Positions 15,956 through 24,521 of a DNA stretch of 64,000 bases are shown here, one piece after another (position 1 is the first letter of the stretch; each line of letters starts with the position of its first letter). Below the pieces are notes generated by a model. That model was not told where the DNA came from. It searched no databases and saw nothing but the letters and a program-made list of their open reading frames with translations. The DNA is from Thalassobellus sediminis (lineage in GTDB: Bacteria > Bacteroidota > Bacteroidia > Flavobacteriales > Flavobacteriaceae), in the NCBI RefSeq assembly GCF_044386045.1, contig NZ_JBISCD010000035.1:54022-118021 (forward strand), written 5' to 3'. The position numbers and the translations under genes are program-made.

Positions 15956-17911
15956 ATGAAACTAAAGTCTTTTTCATTATTTTTATTCATTCTTTTTTTA
16001 TCTAAAGTTAATGGACAGTCTACTCAAAATGATGTGCTTTTTTCAGTAGGAGAAGAAACTGTTTATGCATCAGAATTCTTAAGAGTTTATAATAAGAATT
16101 TAGATTTGGTTCAAGACGAGTCTCAAAAAGATGTTGATGAGTACTTAAAGCTTTTTACAAATTACAAGTTGAAGTTAAAGGAGGCAAGAGCTTTAGAATT
16201 TGATAAAAAAACAACTTATCTTAGAGAATTATCAAATTATAGAAAACAATTGGCTCAAAGTTTTGTCACAGATACTGAGGTGACTGAAGCTTTAATAGAA
16301 GAGGCTTATCAAAGAATTTCATACGATATAAAGGCAAATCATATTTTAATAAAAATTGATGAAAGTGCAAGTCCAAAAGATACTTTGGTAGCTTATAATA
16401 ATATTTTAGAATTACGAAATCGAGCTTTAAAAGAAGGTTTTGAGGTTGTTAGAAAAGAAGTTCATAATGGAAAAACTGTTTATGGAGAAGAATTGGGTTA
16501 TTTTTCAGGTTTTAAAATGGTTTATAAGTTTGAAACAGTTGCATTTAACACACCAGTAGGAGAGATATCTCAACCTTTTAGAACAAGGTTTGGTTATCAT
16601 ATAATAAATGTTGAAGATAAAAGAAAATCTCTGGGCGAACGAACTGTAGCTCATATTATGGTTGTTAAAAACGAAGCAGATTCTTTAGCAGAAAAGCCAA
16701 AAGATAGAATTCATGATATTTATAAAAAGTTGCAGCAAGGTGAAGATTTTGAAGCCTTAGCTAAACAATTTTCAGATGATAAAGCAACGGCTTCAAAAGG
16801 AGGGATGTTAGCTCCTTTTTCTAGCGGACAGATAAGTGTGCCAAAATTTGAAGAAGTTGCTTTTGCTCTAAATAATGAAGGAGACCTATCTGAGCCTTTT
16901 CAAACTCAATATGGTTGGCATATTGTTAAACTTTACAATAAAAAACTTATTCCTTCATTTGACGTTATAAAACCAGAACTTGAGCAAAAGGTAAAGCGTG
17001 ACTCTAGAGCAAAATTAATTGATGAAGCATTGTATAACTCATTAAAAGAAAAATATAATGTTGCACCAGAGCAACCAGCATTAAAATATTTTTCATCTAT
17101 TTTAAACGATGATTATTTTAATAGAGCTTGGGAGCTTCCAAATGATTTTAAAGCAAAAACACCGTTAATTAAAATTGGAGATAAACAATTTAACTACAAC
17201 GATTTTGGAGCATTTTTATTAAGAAAACAAAGAGATGTAGATACTAAATTAAGTTTTGATGCTGTAGTTTTAAATCAATATGAAGCGTTTTTAAATGAAA
17301 ATTTAGTTAAATATCAAGAAGATAATTTAGAAAATGAAAATGAAGAATTTGCTCATATTGTAGAAGAGTATAGAGATGGTTTGTTACTTTTTGATTTAAT
17401 GGAAAATACCATCTGGAATTCAGCCAAAACAGATACTATTGAAGTTCAAGAATATTACAATAATCACAAAAATAATTACACATTACCTAAAAGAGTTGAT
17501 GCAGTAGTAGCATCTTCAACAAAACAAAAAACACTTAAAAAAGTTAGTAAATTATTGACTGATGGAATGGCTTTAGATCAGATAAAATCTTTAGTTAACA
17601 GTAATGATAAAGTAGAGGTTATTTTTACCAGCGGTATTATGGATGCTACTCATCAAGCGCTTCCAAAAGGATTCTTGTTCGAAAAAGGAGTTTCAAAAAT
17701 ATACAATCATAATAATGCTTTTGTAATTGTTCAAGTAAAAGAAACCTTGCCAGAAACACAAAAAACGTTTGACGACGCAAAAGGCGCTGTTATTTCAGAT
17801 TATCAAGCATATAAAGAAGAAAAATGGCTTAAGGATTTAGCAGATAAATATAAAATAGTTATTAATCAAGAGACTTTAAACAAGGTAAAATCTCAAATAA
17901 AAAACCAATAA
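15956..17911 (+). CDS. Periplasmic peptidylprolyl isomerase with two parvulin domains
   Basis: A 651-residue exported protein with a signal peptide (about residues 1-20, cleaved after NG). A helical SurA-N-like segment (22-110) is followed by two parvulin (PpiC-type rotamase) domains: one at about 118-225 (KANHILIKID to FGYHIINVEDK) and one at about 230-335 (VAHIMVVKN to YGWHIVKLYNK). The rest, 340-651, is helical and SurA/PpiD-like. The role is folding or escort of outer-membrane and exported proteins in the periplasm. The next gene begins on the base after its stop codon, so the cluster is translationally coupled. I avoid the symbol surA because three related genes lie in a row. Confidence 0.9.
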   Translation: MKLKSFSLFLFILFLSKVNGQSTQNDVLFSVGEETVYASEFLRVYNKNLDLVQDESQKDVDEYLKLFTNYKLKLKEARALEFDKKTTYLRELSNYRKQLAQSFVTDTEVTEALIEEAYQRISYDIKANHILIKIDESASPKDTLVAYNNILELRNRALKEGFEVVRKEVHNGKTVYGEELGYFSGFKMVYKFETVAFNTPVGEISQPFRTRFGYHIINVEDKRKSLGERTVAHIMVVKNEADSLAEKPKDRIHDIYKKLQQGEDFEALAKQFSDDKATASKGGMLAPFSSGQISVPKFEEVAFALNNEGDLSEPFQTQYGWHIVKLYNKKLIPSFDVIKPELEQKVKRDSRAKLIDEALYNSLKEKYNVAPEQPALKYFSSILNDDYFNRAWELPNDFKAKTPLIKIGDKQFNYNDFGAFLLRKQRDVDTKLSFDAVVLNQYEAFLNENLVKYQEDNLENENEEFAHIVEEYRDGLLLFDLMENTIWNSAKTDTIEVQEYYNNHKNNYTLPKRVDAVVASSTKQKTLKKVSKLLTDGMALDQIKSLVNSNDKVEVIFTSGIMDATHQALPKGFLFEKGVSKIYNHNNAFVIVQVKETLPETQKTFDDAKGAVISDYQAYKEEKWLKDLADKYKIVINQETLNKVKSQIKNQ

Positions 17912-18763
17912 GTGCGTTTAAAATCCTTCATTCTTTTATTACTTATTATTGTAACATCATGCGAGTTTTTAAAAAAAACGGATGGAGGAGTTCCTGTGGC
18001 TAGAGTTAATAATGTTTATTTATATCAAGAAGATATTAAAGATTTAGTACCGGAAGGTACAGTATCGCAAGACAGTACGCTTTTAGTTCAAAATTTTATT
18101 AATAAATGGGCTACTCAGCAACTGTTTTTAGATGGTGCATTGCTTAATTTAAGTGAAGAGAAGCAACAAACTTTTAATAAATTAGTAGACCAATATAAAA
18201 ACGATTTGTATACCAAAGCTTACCTTGATGCTTTGGTAAGAAGAAGTATAGATACTATTGTAAATATTCAAGAAGTCGAAGATTATTATAATGGTAATAA
18301 AGAAGCATTTAAATTAAATGAAGAACTTATAAAGTTTCGATATATTCATGTAGATGAGAATATTATAGATTTTAAGAATATTGAAGAGAAGTTTAAATCG
18401 TTTAATGAAGAAGATAAAAAGGAGTTAGATTCTATTTCTATTCAGTTTAAATCATATTCCTTAAATGATTCTATTTGGATACGAATTAATCAGGTAATTG
18501 ATAAAATACCTGCTTTAAATGCCGAAAATAAAAATCAACTGTTAAAAAAATCTAATTTTGTACAACTCAAAGATTCATTAGGAGTATATTTGATGCAAAT
18601 TAATGATGTTTTGTTACGAAATGATACGGCTCCTCTAGAGTATGTAAAGCCAACGATAGATCAAATCGTTATTAATAAGCGAAAGCTAGAACTTATTAGA
18701 AAATTAGAAAAAGATATTACTAAGGATGCTGTTAAAAATAAACAATTTGAAATTTACAATTAA
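17912..18763 (+). CDS. SurA-like lipoprotein without a recognisable parvulin domain
   Basis: A 283-residue protein that starts with GTG directly after the previous TAA. The N-terminus MRLKSFILLLLIIVTSCEF carries a lipobox with the lipidated cysteine at residue 17, so it should be anchored to a membrane facing the periplasm. VARVNNVYLYQEDIKDLV resembles the start of SurA-type chaperones. A segment at about 133-150 (LIKFRYIHVDEN) resembles the first strand of a parvulin domain, but the rest of that fold (the GG..G and FGYHI parts) is missing. It may be a chaperone-only partner of its two neighbours. Function is inferred from position and weak similarity. Confidence 0.8.
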   Translation: MRLKSFILLLLIIVTSCEFLKKTDGGVPVARVNNVYLYQEDIKDLVPEGTVSQDSTLLVQNFINKWATQQLFLDGALLNLSEEKQQTFNKLVDQYKNDLYTKAYLDALVRRSIDTIVNIQEVEDYYNGNKEAFKLNEELIKFRYIHVDENIIDFKNIEEKFKSFNEEDKKELDSISIQFKSYSLNDSIWIRINQVIDKIPALNAENKNQLLKKSNFVQLKDSLGVYLMQINDVLLRNDTAPLEYVKPTIDQIVINKRKLELIRKLEKDITKDAVKNKQFEIYN

Positions 18764-18764
18764 T

Positions 18765-20237
18765 TTGAAAAACCTATTACTATTAAGCATATCATTACTA
18801 GTTGTAAATGCTATGTCTGCTCAGGAAATAATAGAAGATGCAAAGGAGGTTAAGGTAGATACACTTCATGTAGCTAATGATAAACCTGTAGATTCTTTGT
18901 TTGCTGTTGTTAATGCTAAAATGGTAGATTCAATTAGAACGTATAGAGCTGTTAAAGTAGATGGTGTTGCTGCAGTTGTTGGAGATTATATAGTTTTAGA
19001 CTCGGATGTAGAAAAAAACAGATTGCAATTAGAAGCTAGTGGATATGATGCAAAAAACATTACTGACTGCGAATTATTTGGTAAGCTTTTAGAAGATAAA
19101 CTATATGCACATCATGCTATTCAAGATAGTTTACCAGTTTCCGATGCAGAAATTCGACAAAATGTAGATTACCAAATACAACAGTTTTTACAGCAGTTTA
19201 ATGGTTCTATGGATAGAATGTTGAAGTTTTATAACAAAGATGACGAAAAAAGCTTTAGAGAGGAAATGTTCGAAATAAATAAAGGCAATTATTTAGCACA
19301 AAAAATGCAAGCTAAAATTGTTGAAGAAGTAGAAGTTACTCCTGAGGAGGTAAGAGATTTTTTTAATAAAATACCTAAAGATGAAAGACCTCGATTTGGA
19401 ACAGAACTTAAAGTTGCTCAAATTGTTACAGAGCCAAAAGTATCTGCAGAAGAAAAGCAAAAGGTTATAGATAGGTTAAAGGGGTTTAAAAAAGATGTCG
19501 TTGAAAATGGTGCTAGTTTTAGGTCTAAAGTTGTTTTATATGGAGAAGACCCTGGTATAAAACAATCAGGTTACCATTACATATTAGATAGAAAAAAACC
19601 AAAAATGGTTAAGGAATTTAGACAGGTAGCTTTTTCACTTCAGGAAGGAGAAGTGTCTGATCCTTTTGAAACAGATTATGGATTTCATATTATTCATTTA
19701 GAAAAAATATTGGGACAACAATATGTTGTTAGTCATGTTCTTTTGATGCCAAAAGTTTCTATAGAAGCAGAAAAAGAAGCAAAAGAGCGTCTTAATAAAA
19801 TAAGAGAACGTATTGTAAGTGGAGATATTACTTTTGCTGAAGCGGCAAAAGAAGCTAGTGATGAAAAAGAGACTAGAGGTGATGGCGGTCAATTAATAAA
19901 TCCAAACACACAAGATTATAATTTTGAATTAACTAAGATGGAAACTGAATTATACTCTCAAATTCAAAATTTAAAAGATGGTGAAGTTAGTCTTATTCAA
20001 ACCGAACAAGATAGAAAAGGAAATAAGAAGTTTAAGATTTTAATGGTTACAGATAGAATTGATGATCATGAGGCTGATTATGCACGTGATTATTTAAAAA
20101 TTAAAGGTCTAGCTCTTGATGAAAAAAGAATAAAGACCATTGAAGAATGGCAAAAGGAAAAAATATTAGACACTTATATAAAAGTAAGTGGTGAGTATAG
20201 AAACTGTGAATTTTCTAGTAACTGGTTAAAAAAATAA
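18765..20237 (+). CDS. SurA-type periplasmic peptidylprolyl isomerase
   Basis: Frame begins at an ATG at 18726 that overlaps the previous gene by 38 bases, but a TTG at 18765, two bases after the upstream stop, yields a standard signal peptide (MKNLLLLSISLLVVNAMSAQ) and is preferred; the protein is then 490 residues. A SurA N-terminal chaperone segment (GVAAVVGDYIVLDSDVEKNR and onward) is followed by a parvulin domain (LKVAQIVTEP to YGFHIIHLEK) and a second one (YVVSHVLLMPK, then GDGGQLINP). It is the best candidate for the true SurA of this organism: outer-membrane protein chaperone and prolyl isomerase. It is followed at four bases by the MoxR gene. Confidence 0.88.
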   Translation: MKNLLLLSISLLVVNAMSAQEIIEDAKEVKVDTLHVANDKPVDSLFAVVNAKMVDSIRTYRAVKVDGVAAVVGDYIVLDSDVEKNRLQLEASGYDAKNITDCELFGKLLEDKLYAHHAIQDSLPVSDAEIRQNVDYQIQQFLQQFNGSMDRMLKFYNKDDEKSFREEMFEINKGNYLAQKMQAKIVEEVEVTPEEVRDFFNKIPKDERPRFGTELKVAQIVTEPKVSAEEKQKVIDRLKGFKKDVVENGASFRSKVVLYGEDPGIKQSGYHYILDRKKPKMVKEFRQVAFSLQEGEVSDPFETDYGFHIIHLEKILGQQYVVSHVLLMPKVSIEAEKEAKERLNKIRERIVSGDITFAEAAKEASDEKETRGDGGQLINPNTQDYNFELTKMETELYSQIQNLKDGEVSLIQTEQDRKGNKKFKILMVTDRIDDHEADYARDYLKIKGLALDEKRIKTIEEWQKEKILDTYIKVSGEYRNCEFSSNWLKK

Positions 20238-20241
20238 TGTT

Positions 20242-21195
20242 ATGTCTGATGTAGTTGCTATAGAAAATTTTGTTAAGCAATATAAAGATTTAAAAACCGA
20301 AATAGCAAAAGTTATAGTAGGTCAAGATGAAGTCGTAAATCAAATATTAATTTCTATATTTTCTGGAGGGCACTCATTACTTATTGGTGTTCCAGGTTTA
20401 GCAAAAACATTAATGGTAAATACTATTGCACAGGCTTTAGGTTTAGATTTTAAGCGTATTCAGTTTACCCCAGATTTAATGCCTAGTGATATTTTAGGAA
20501 GTGAGATTTTAGATGAAGATCGTCACTTTAAATTTATTAAAGGGCCCATTTTTGCAAATATTATTTTAGCCGACGAGATTAACAGAACACCACCAAAAAC
20601 ACAAGCAGCTTTATTGGAAGCTATGCAAGAGCGATCAGTAACTGTAGCAGGTCATCATTATAAGTTAGAATTACCATATTTTGTTTTAGCAACACAAAAC
20701 CCTATTGAGCAAGAAGGAACATATCCGTTACCAGAAGCACAGTTAGACCGTTTTATGTTTGCTATTAATTTAGATTATCCTTCTTTTGAAGAAGAAGTAC
20801 AAGTTGTTAAGGCAACAACAAACGATGCGCCAGCAAAAGTAAATGCATTGTTTAATGCAAAAGAAATTGTAAATTTTCAGCATTTAATTCGACGTATTCC
20901 AGTAGCCGATAATGTTATTGAATATGCCGTTGCTATGGTTGGAAAAACAAGACCTAATAGTGATGCAGCTCCAGATTTAGTAAAAACCTATATTGATTGG
21001 GGAGCAGGTCCTAGAGCTTCACAAAATTTAATTTTAGCAGCAAAAACGCATGCAGCAATACAAGGTAAATTTTCTCCAGATATTGAAAATGTACAAGCTG
21101 TAGCTCAGAGTATTCTTAGACACAGAATTATAAAAAACTATAAAGCAGAGGCTGAAGGGATTTCAGAAGAAGTTATTATAAAAAGCTTGTTTTAA
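20242..21195 (+). CDS. MoxR-family AAA+ ATPase
   Basis: A 317-residue AAA+ ATPase. Walker A is GVPGLAKT (the MoxR form, residues about 50-57), Walker B is IILADEINRTPPKTQ, and the sensor 1 region is FVLATQNPIEQEGTYPLPEAQ. MoxR proteins act as chaperones that assemble or activate metalloenzymes or protein complexes, usually with a DUF58/VWA-domain partner. No such partner follows here: the next gene is acnB after a 379-base gap. The four-base spacing to the SurA-like gene indicates shared transcription with the periplasmic folding factors. Confidence 0.93.
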   Translation: MSDVVAIENFVKQYKDLKTEIAKVIVGQDEVVNQILISIFSGGHSLLIGVPGLAKTLMVNTIAQALGLDFKRIQFTPDLMPSDILGSEILDEDRHFKFIKGPIFANIILADEINRTPPKTQAALLEAMQERSVTVAGHHYKLELPYFVLATQNPIEQEGTYPLPEAQLDRFMFAINLDYPSFEEEVQVVKATTNDAPAKVNALFNAKEIVNFQHLIRRIPVADNVIEYAVAMVGKTRPNSDAAPDLVKTYIDWGAGPRASQNLILAAKTHAAIQGKFSPDIENVQAVAQSILRHRIIKNYKAEAEGISEEVIIKSLF

Positions 21196-21574
21196 TAGTA
21201 TTCATATTTCTAACTTATAGTGTTATCAACTATAAAAGTTAATAGTAAATTCAAAATATTCTTAATTTATTCTCAAGCTTTGTCTTTTATGTCTTGTTAA
21301 ATCCTCAATTTTAGTATTAAATTAGTGATAAATGAGTAGTCATTTTATTTTTTAATACCACTATAATAATTTCATATAGAACCTCAGTGTATTCTTTTTA
21401 ATATTTTTAAATCTTTGCATTAATTTTGTATTTTGCGTCGCTTTTTAAAATTTAATTTAACGCATATAAATTCGTTTAAGTGAAAGTTCTAATTATAGAT
21501 TGTGTTATTCTAACATCTCACGAATTAGCTATTATTACTTACTCAAATTAATTTAATATTGAAATATATCTCAT
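21196..21574. other. Gene-free 379-base gap upstream of acnB
   Basis: No credible reading frame on either strand. No terminator hairpin was seen after the MoxR gene. A TAATTTTG at 21421-21428 fits the -7 element of a Bacteroidota promoter but no matching TTG is seen at the expected distance. The acnB leader would then be about 140 bases long, without an obvious riboswitch-like structure. Confidence 0.5.
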
Positions 21575-24352
21575 ATGAACACCTATAAAGATTACATCAA
21601 GGAGATTGAAGAACGAAAAGTTCAAGGTCTTAATCCAAAGCCAATTGATGGCGGCGATTTGTTAAGCGAAATTATCGCTCAAATTAAAGATACTTCTAAT
21701 CCATACAGAGAAGATTCTTTAAAGTTTTTTATTTATAATACCTTGCCAGGAACAACAAGTGCTGCAGGTGTAAAAGCAGCATTTTTAAAAGAGATTATTC
21801 TTGGAGAATCTGTTGTAGAAGAAATTTCAACGGCTTTTGCTTTTGAACAATTATCTCATATGAAAGGAGGGCCTTCTATTGGTGTGTTACTTGATTTAGC
21901 CTTAGGAGAAGATGCTTCAATTGCTAAACAAGCAGCTACAGTTTTAAAAACACAAGTGTTTTTATACGAAGCAGATATAGAGCGTTTAGAAGCAGCTTAT
22001 AATAACGGAAGTGAAATTGCAAAAGAACTTATAGAAAGTTACGCTCAAGCAGAATTTTTTACAAAATTACCAGAGATTGATGAAGAGATTGAAGTCGTTA
22101 CTTTTATTGCAGGAGTAGGAGATATTTCAACAGATTTATTGTCTCCAGGTGGTGATGCGCATTCTAGATCAGATCGTGAGTTACATGGTCAGTGTTTATT
22201 CGAACACAATAAAGATATGCAAAACGAACTTTCAGCATTGAAAGAAAAGCATCCAGACAAGCGTGTGATGCTAATTGCAGAAAAAGGTACCATGGGTGTT
22301 GGTTCGTCAAGAATGTCAGGTGTAAATAATGTGGCTTTATGGACGGGTATACCAGGTAGCCCTTATGTACCATTTATAAATATAGCTCCTGTAATTGCAG
22401 GAACAAACGGAATTTCACCTATTTTCTTAACAACTGTAGGAGTAACAGGTGGTATTGGTATTGATTTAAAAAACTGGGTAAAACAAAAAGATGCTGATGG
22501 TAACACTGTTTTTGATGCAGATGGTGAACCAGTTTTAGAGCAAACATATTCTGTTGAAACTGGTACAGTGCTTACAATAAACACAAAAACTAAAAAATTA
22601 TATAACGGAGATAAGGAATTAAAAGATATTTCTGCTGCATTAACGCCACAAAAAATGGAGTTTATTAAAGCAGGTGGATCTTACGCTGTTGTTTTCGGTA
22701 AAAAATTACAAACAATTGCTGCTAGAATTTTAGGAATTGAGATTCCTCAAGTGTATGCTAATTCAAAAGAAATTTCTATTGAAGGACAAGGTTTAACAGC
22801 AGTAGAAAAAATATTCAATAAAAATGCAGTTGGTAATACACCAGGAAAAACATTGCATGCAGGTTCTGATGTAAGAGTGGAAGTAAACATTGTGGGTTCT
22901 CAAGATACTACAGGTTTAATGACGTCTCAGGAATTAGAAATGATGGCCGCTAAAGTTATTTCTCCTATTGTTGATGGTGCATACCAATCAGGATGTCATA
23001 CGGCTTCAGTTTGGGACGATAAGTCTAAGGCTAATATTCCTAGATTAATGACCTTTATGAATGACTTCGGATTAATTACAGCGCGTGATCCAAAAGGTCA
23101 GTACCACGCTATGACCGATGTTATTCACAAAGTATTGAATGATATTACTGTTGGAGATTGGGACATCATTATTGGTGGAGATTCTCATACACGTATGTCT
23201 AAAGGTGTTGCCTTTGGAGCAGATTCAGGAACCGTTGCTTTAGCATTAGCAACAGGAGAGGCTACTATGCCAATTCCAGAATCGGTTAAAGTAACGTTTA
23301 AAGGTAATATGAAATCATACATGGATTTCCGTGATGTGGTACATGCTACGCAACAACAAATGTTAAAACAGTTTGGTGGAGAAAACGTATTCCAAGGAAG
23401 AATTATTGAGGTTCACATTGGAACATTAACTTCAGATCAAGCTTTTACATTTACAGATTGGACTGCAGAAATGAAAGCGAAAGCTTCTATTTGTATTTCA
23501 GAAGATGAAACGTTAATAGAATCATTAGAGATTTCTAGAGATCGTATCCAAATCATGATTGATAAGGGCATGGATAATGAAACTCAAGTATTAAAAGGTC
23601 TTGTTAATAAAGCGAATACTAGAATAAGTGAATTGAAGTCTGGTGAAAAACCAGCTTTAAGACCAGATGCAAATGCTAATTACTATGCAGACGTTGTTAT
23701 TGATTTAGATGAAATTGCTGAACCAATGATTGCCGATCCAGATGTAAATAACGAAGATGTTTCTAAACGTTATACACACGATACTATTAGACCATTATCG
23801 TATTATGGTGGTACTAAAAAAGTAGATTTAGGCTTTGTAGGATCTTGTATGGTTCATAAAGGGGACATGAAAATTTTAGCTCAAATATTAAAAAATATTG
23901 AGGAACAAGAAGGTAAAGTTGAATTTAATGCACCGCTTGTAGTAGCGCCTCCAACATATAATATTGTTGATGAGTTAAAAGCTGAAGGTGATTGGGAAGT
24001 ACTTCAAAAATATTCAGGTTTTGAATTTGATGACAGTGCTCCAAAAGGTTTAGCACGTACTAAATATGAAAACATGCTATACTTAGAACGCCCAGGTTGT
24101 AACTTATGTATGGGTAACCAAGAAAAAGCAGAACCAGGTGATACTGTAATGGCTACTTCAACGCGTTTATTCCAAGGACGTGTTGTTAAAGATTCTGGTG
24201 AGAAAAAAGGTGAGTCTTTATTATCATCTACGCCAGTAGTTGTATTATCTACTATTTTAGGAAGAACTCCTACTATGGAAGAATATGAAAAAGCTGTTGA
24301 TGGTATTGTGTTAACTAAGTTTAAACCATCTCAAAAACAATTAGTAATGTAA
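21575..24352 (+). CDS. acnB: Aconitate hydratase B / 2-methylisocitrate dehydratase
   Basis: A 925-residue protein of the AcnB class: the HEAT-like N-terminal domain (residues 1-160) precedes the swivel domain, the reverse of the order in other aconitases. Cysteines expected to bind the 4Fe-4S cluster appear in VGSCMVHKGD and in RPGCNLCMGNQEK. IIGGDSHTRMSKGVAFGADSG is the substrate-binding region. It isomerises citrate and isocitrate in the TCA cycle and can act in the methylcitrate pathway. The gene stands alone with a strong terminator after it, directly before a second aconitase of a different class. Confidence 0.96.
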   Translation: MNTYKDYIKEIEERKVQGLNPKPIDGGDLLSEIIAQIKDTSNPYREDSLKFFIYNTLPGTTSAAGVKAAFLKEIILGESVVEEISTAFAFEQLSHMKGGPSIGVLLDLALGEDASIAKQAATVLKTQVFLYEADIERLEAAYNNGSEIAKELIESYAQAEFFTKLPEIDEEIEVVTFIAGVGDISTDLLSPGGDAHSRSDRELHGQCLFEHNKDMQNELSALKEKHPDKRVMLIAEKGTMGVGSSRMSGVNNVALWTGIPGSPYVPFINIAPVIAGTNGISPIFLTTVGVTGGIGIDLKNWVKQKDADGNTVFDADGEPVLEQTYSVETGTVLTINTKTKKLYNGDKELKDISAALTPQKMEFIKAGGSYAVVFGKKLQTIAARILGIEIPQVYANSKEISIEGQGLTAVEKIFNKNAVGNTPGKTLHAGSDVRVEVNIVGSQDTTGLMTSQELEMMAAKVISPIVDGAYQSGCHTASVWDDKSKANIPRLMTFMNDFGLITARDPKGQYHAMTDVIHKVLNDITVGDWDIIIGGDSHTRMSKGVAFGADSGTVALALATGEATMPIPESVKVTFKGNMKSYMDFRDVVHATQQQMLKQFGGENVFQGRIIEVHIGTLTSDQAFTFTDWTAEMKAKASICISEDETLIESLEISRDRIQIMIDKGMDNETQVLKGLVNKANTRISELKSGEKPALRPDANANYYADVVIDLDEIAEPMIADPDVNNEDVSKRYTHDTIRPLSYYGGTKKVDLGFVGSCMVHKGDMKILAQILKNIEEQEGKVEFNAPLVVAPPTYNIVDELKAEGDWEVLQKYSGFEFDDSAPKGLARTKYENMLYLERPGCNLCMGNQEKAEPGDTVMATSTRLFQGRVVKDSGEKKGESLLSSTPVVVLSTILGRTPTMEEYEKAVDGIVLTKFKPSQKQLVM

Positions 24353-24378
24353 CTTTTTGTTACTTTATAATATTTTAA

Positions 24379-24409
24379 AAGTCCGAATCTTAGATTCGGA
24401 CTTTTTTTT
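24379..24409 (+). terminator. Terminator hairpin after acnB
   Basis: A 12-bp perfect stem (AAGTCCGAATCT and its complement, one-base loop) followed by eight T residues, 27 bases past the stop. Confidence 0.92.
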
Positions 24410-24468
24410 GCATAGAAATTAAATTATCTTAATATATCAGTCAACCTTCTGTCTTTAAATGCTGTACT

Positions 24469-24476
24469 TATTTTTG
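24469..24476 (+). promoter_or_regulatory. Likely -7 element of the second aconitase promoter
   Basis: TATTTTTG matches TAnnTTTG. No clean TTG is present 20 bases upstream. Its position upstream of the ATG at 24522 but after the earlier in-frame start at 24459 argues that 24522 is the true start. Confidence 0.4.
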
Positions 24477-24521
24477 TATCTTACATGCACTAAAAAACTA
24501 AGAATAATTAAAATAAATAAT

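Noticed and set aside
21196..21574. Riboswitch or iron-responsive leader before acnB
   Set aside because: I found no conserved hairpin arrangement or terminator in the leader; only AT-rich sequence with a possible -7 element.
24459..24521. Upstream start for the second aconitase
   Set aside because: It would add 21 residues, MLYLFLYLTCTKK and more, not found in aconitases, and a promoter-like TATTTTTG lies after it.
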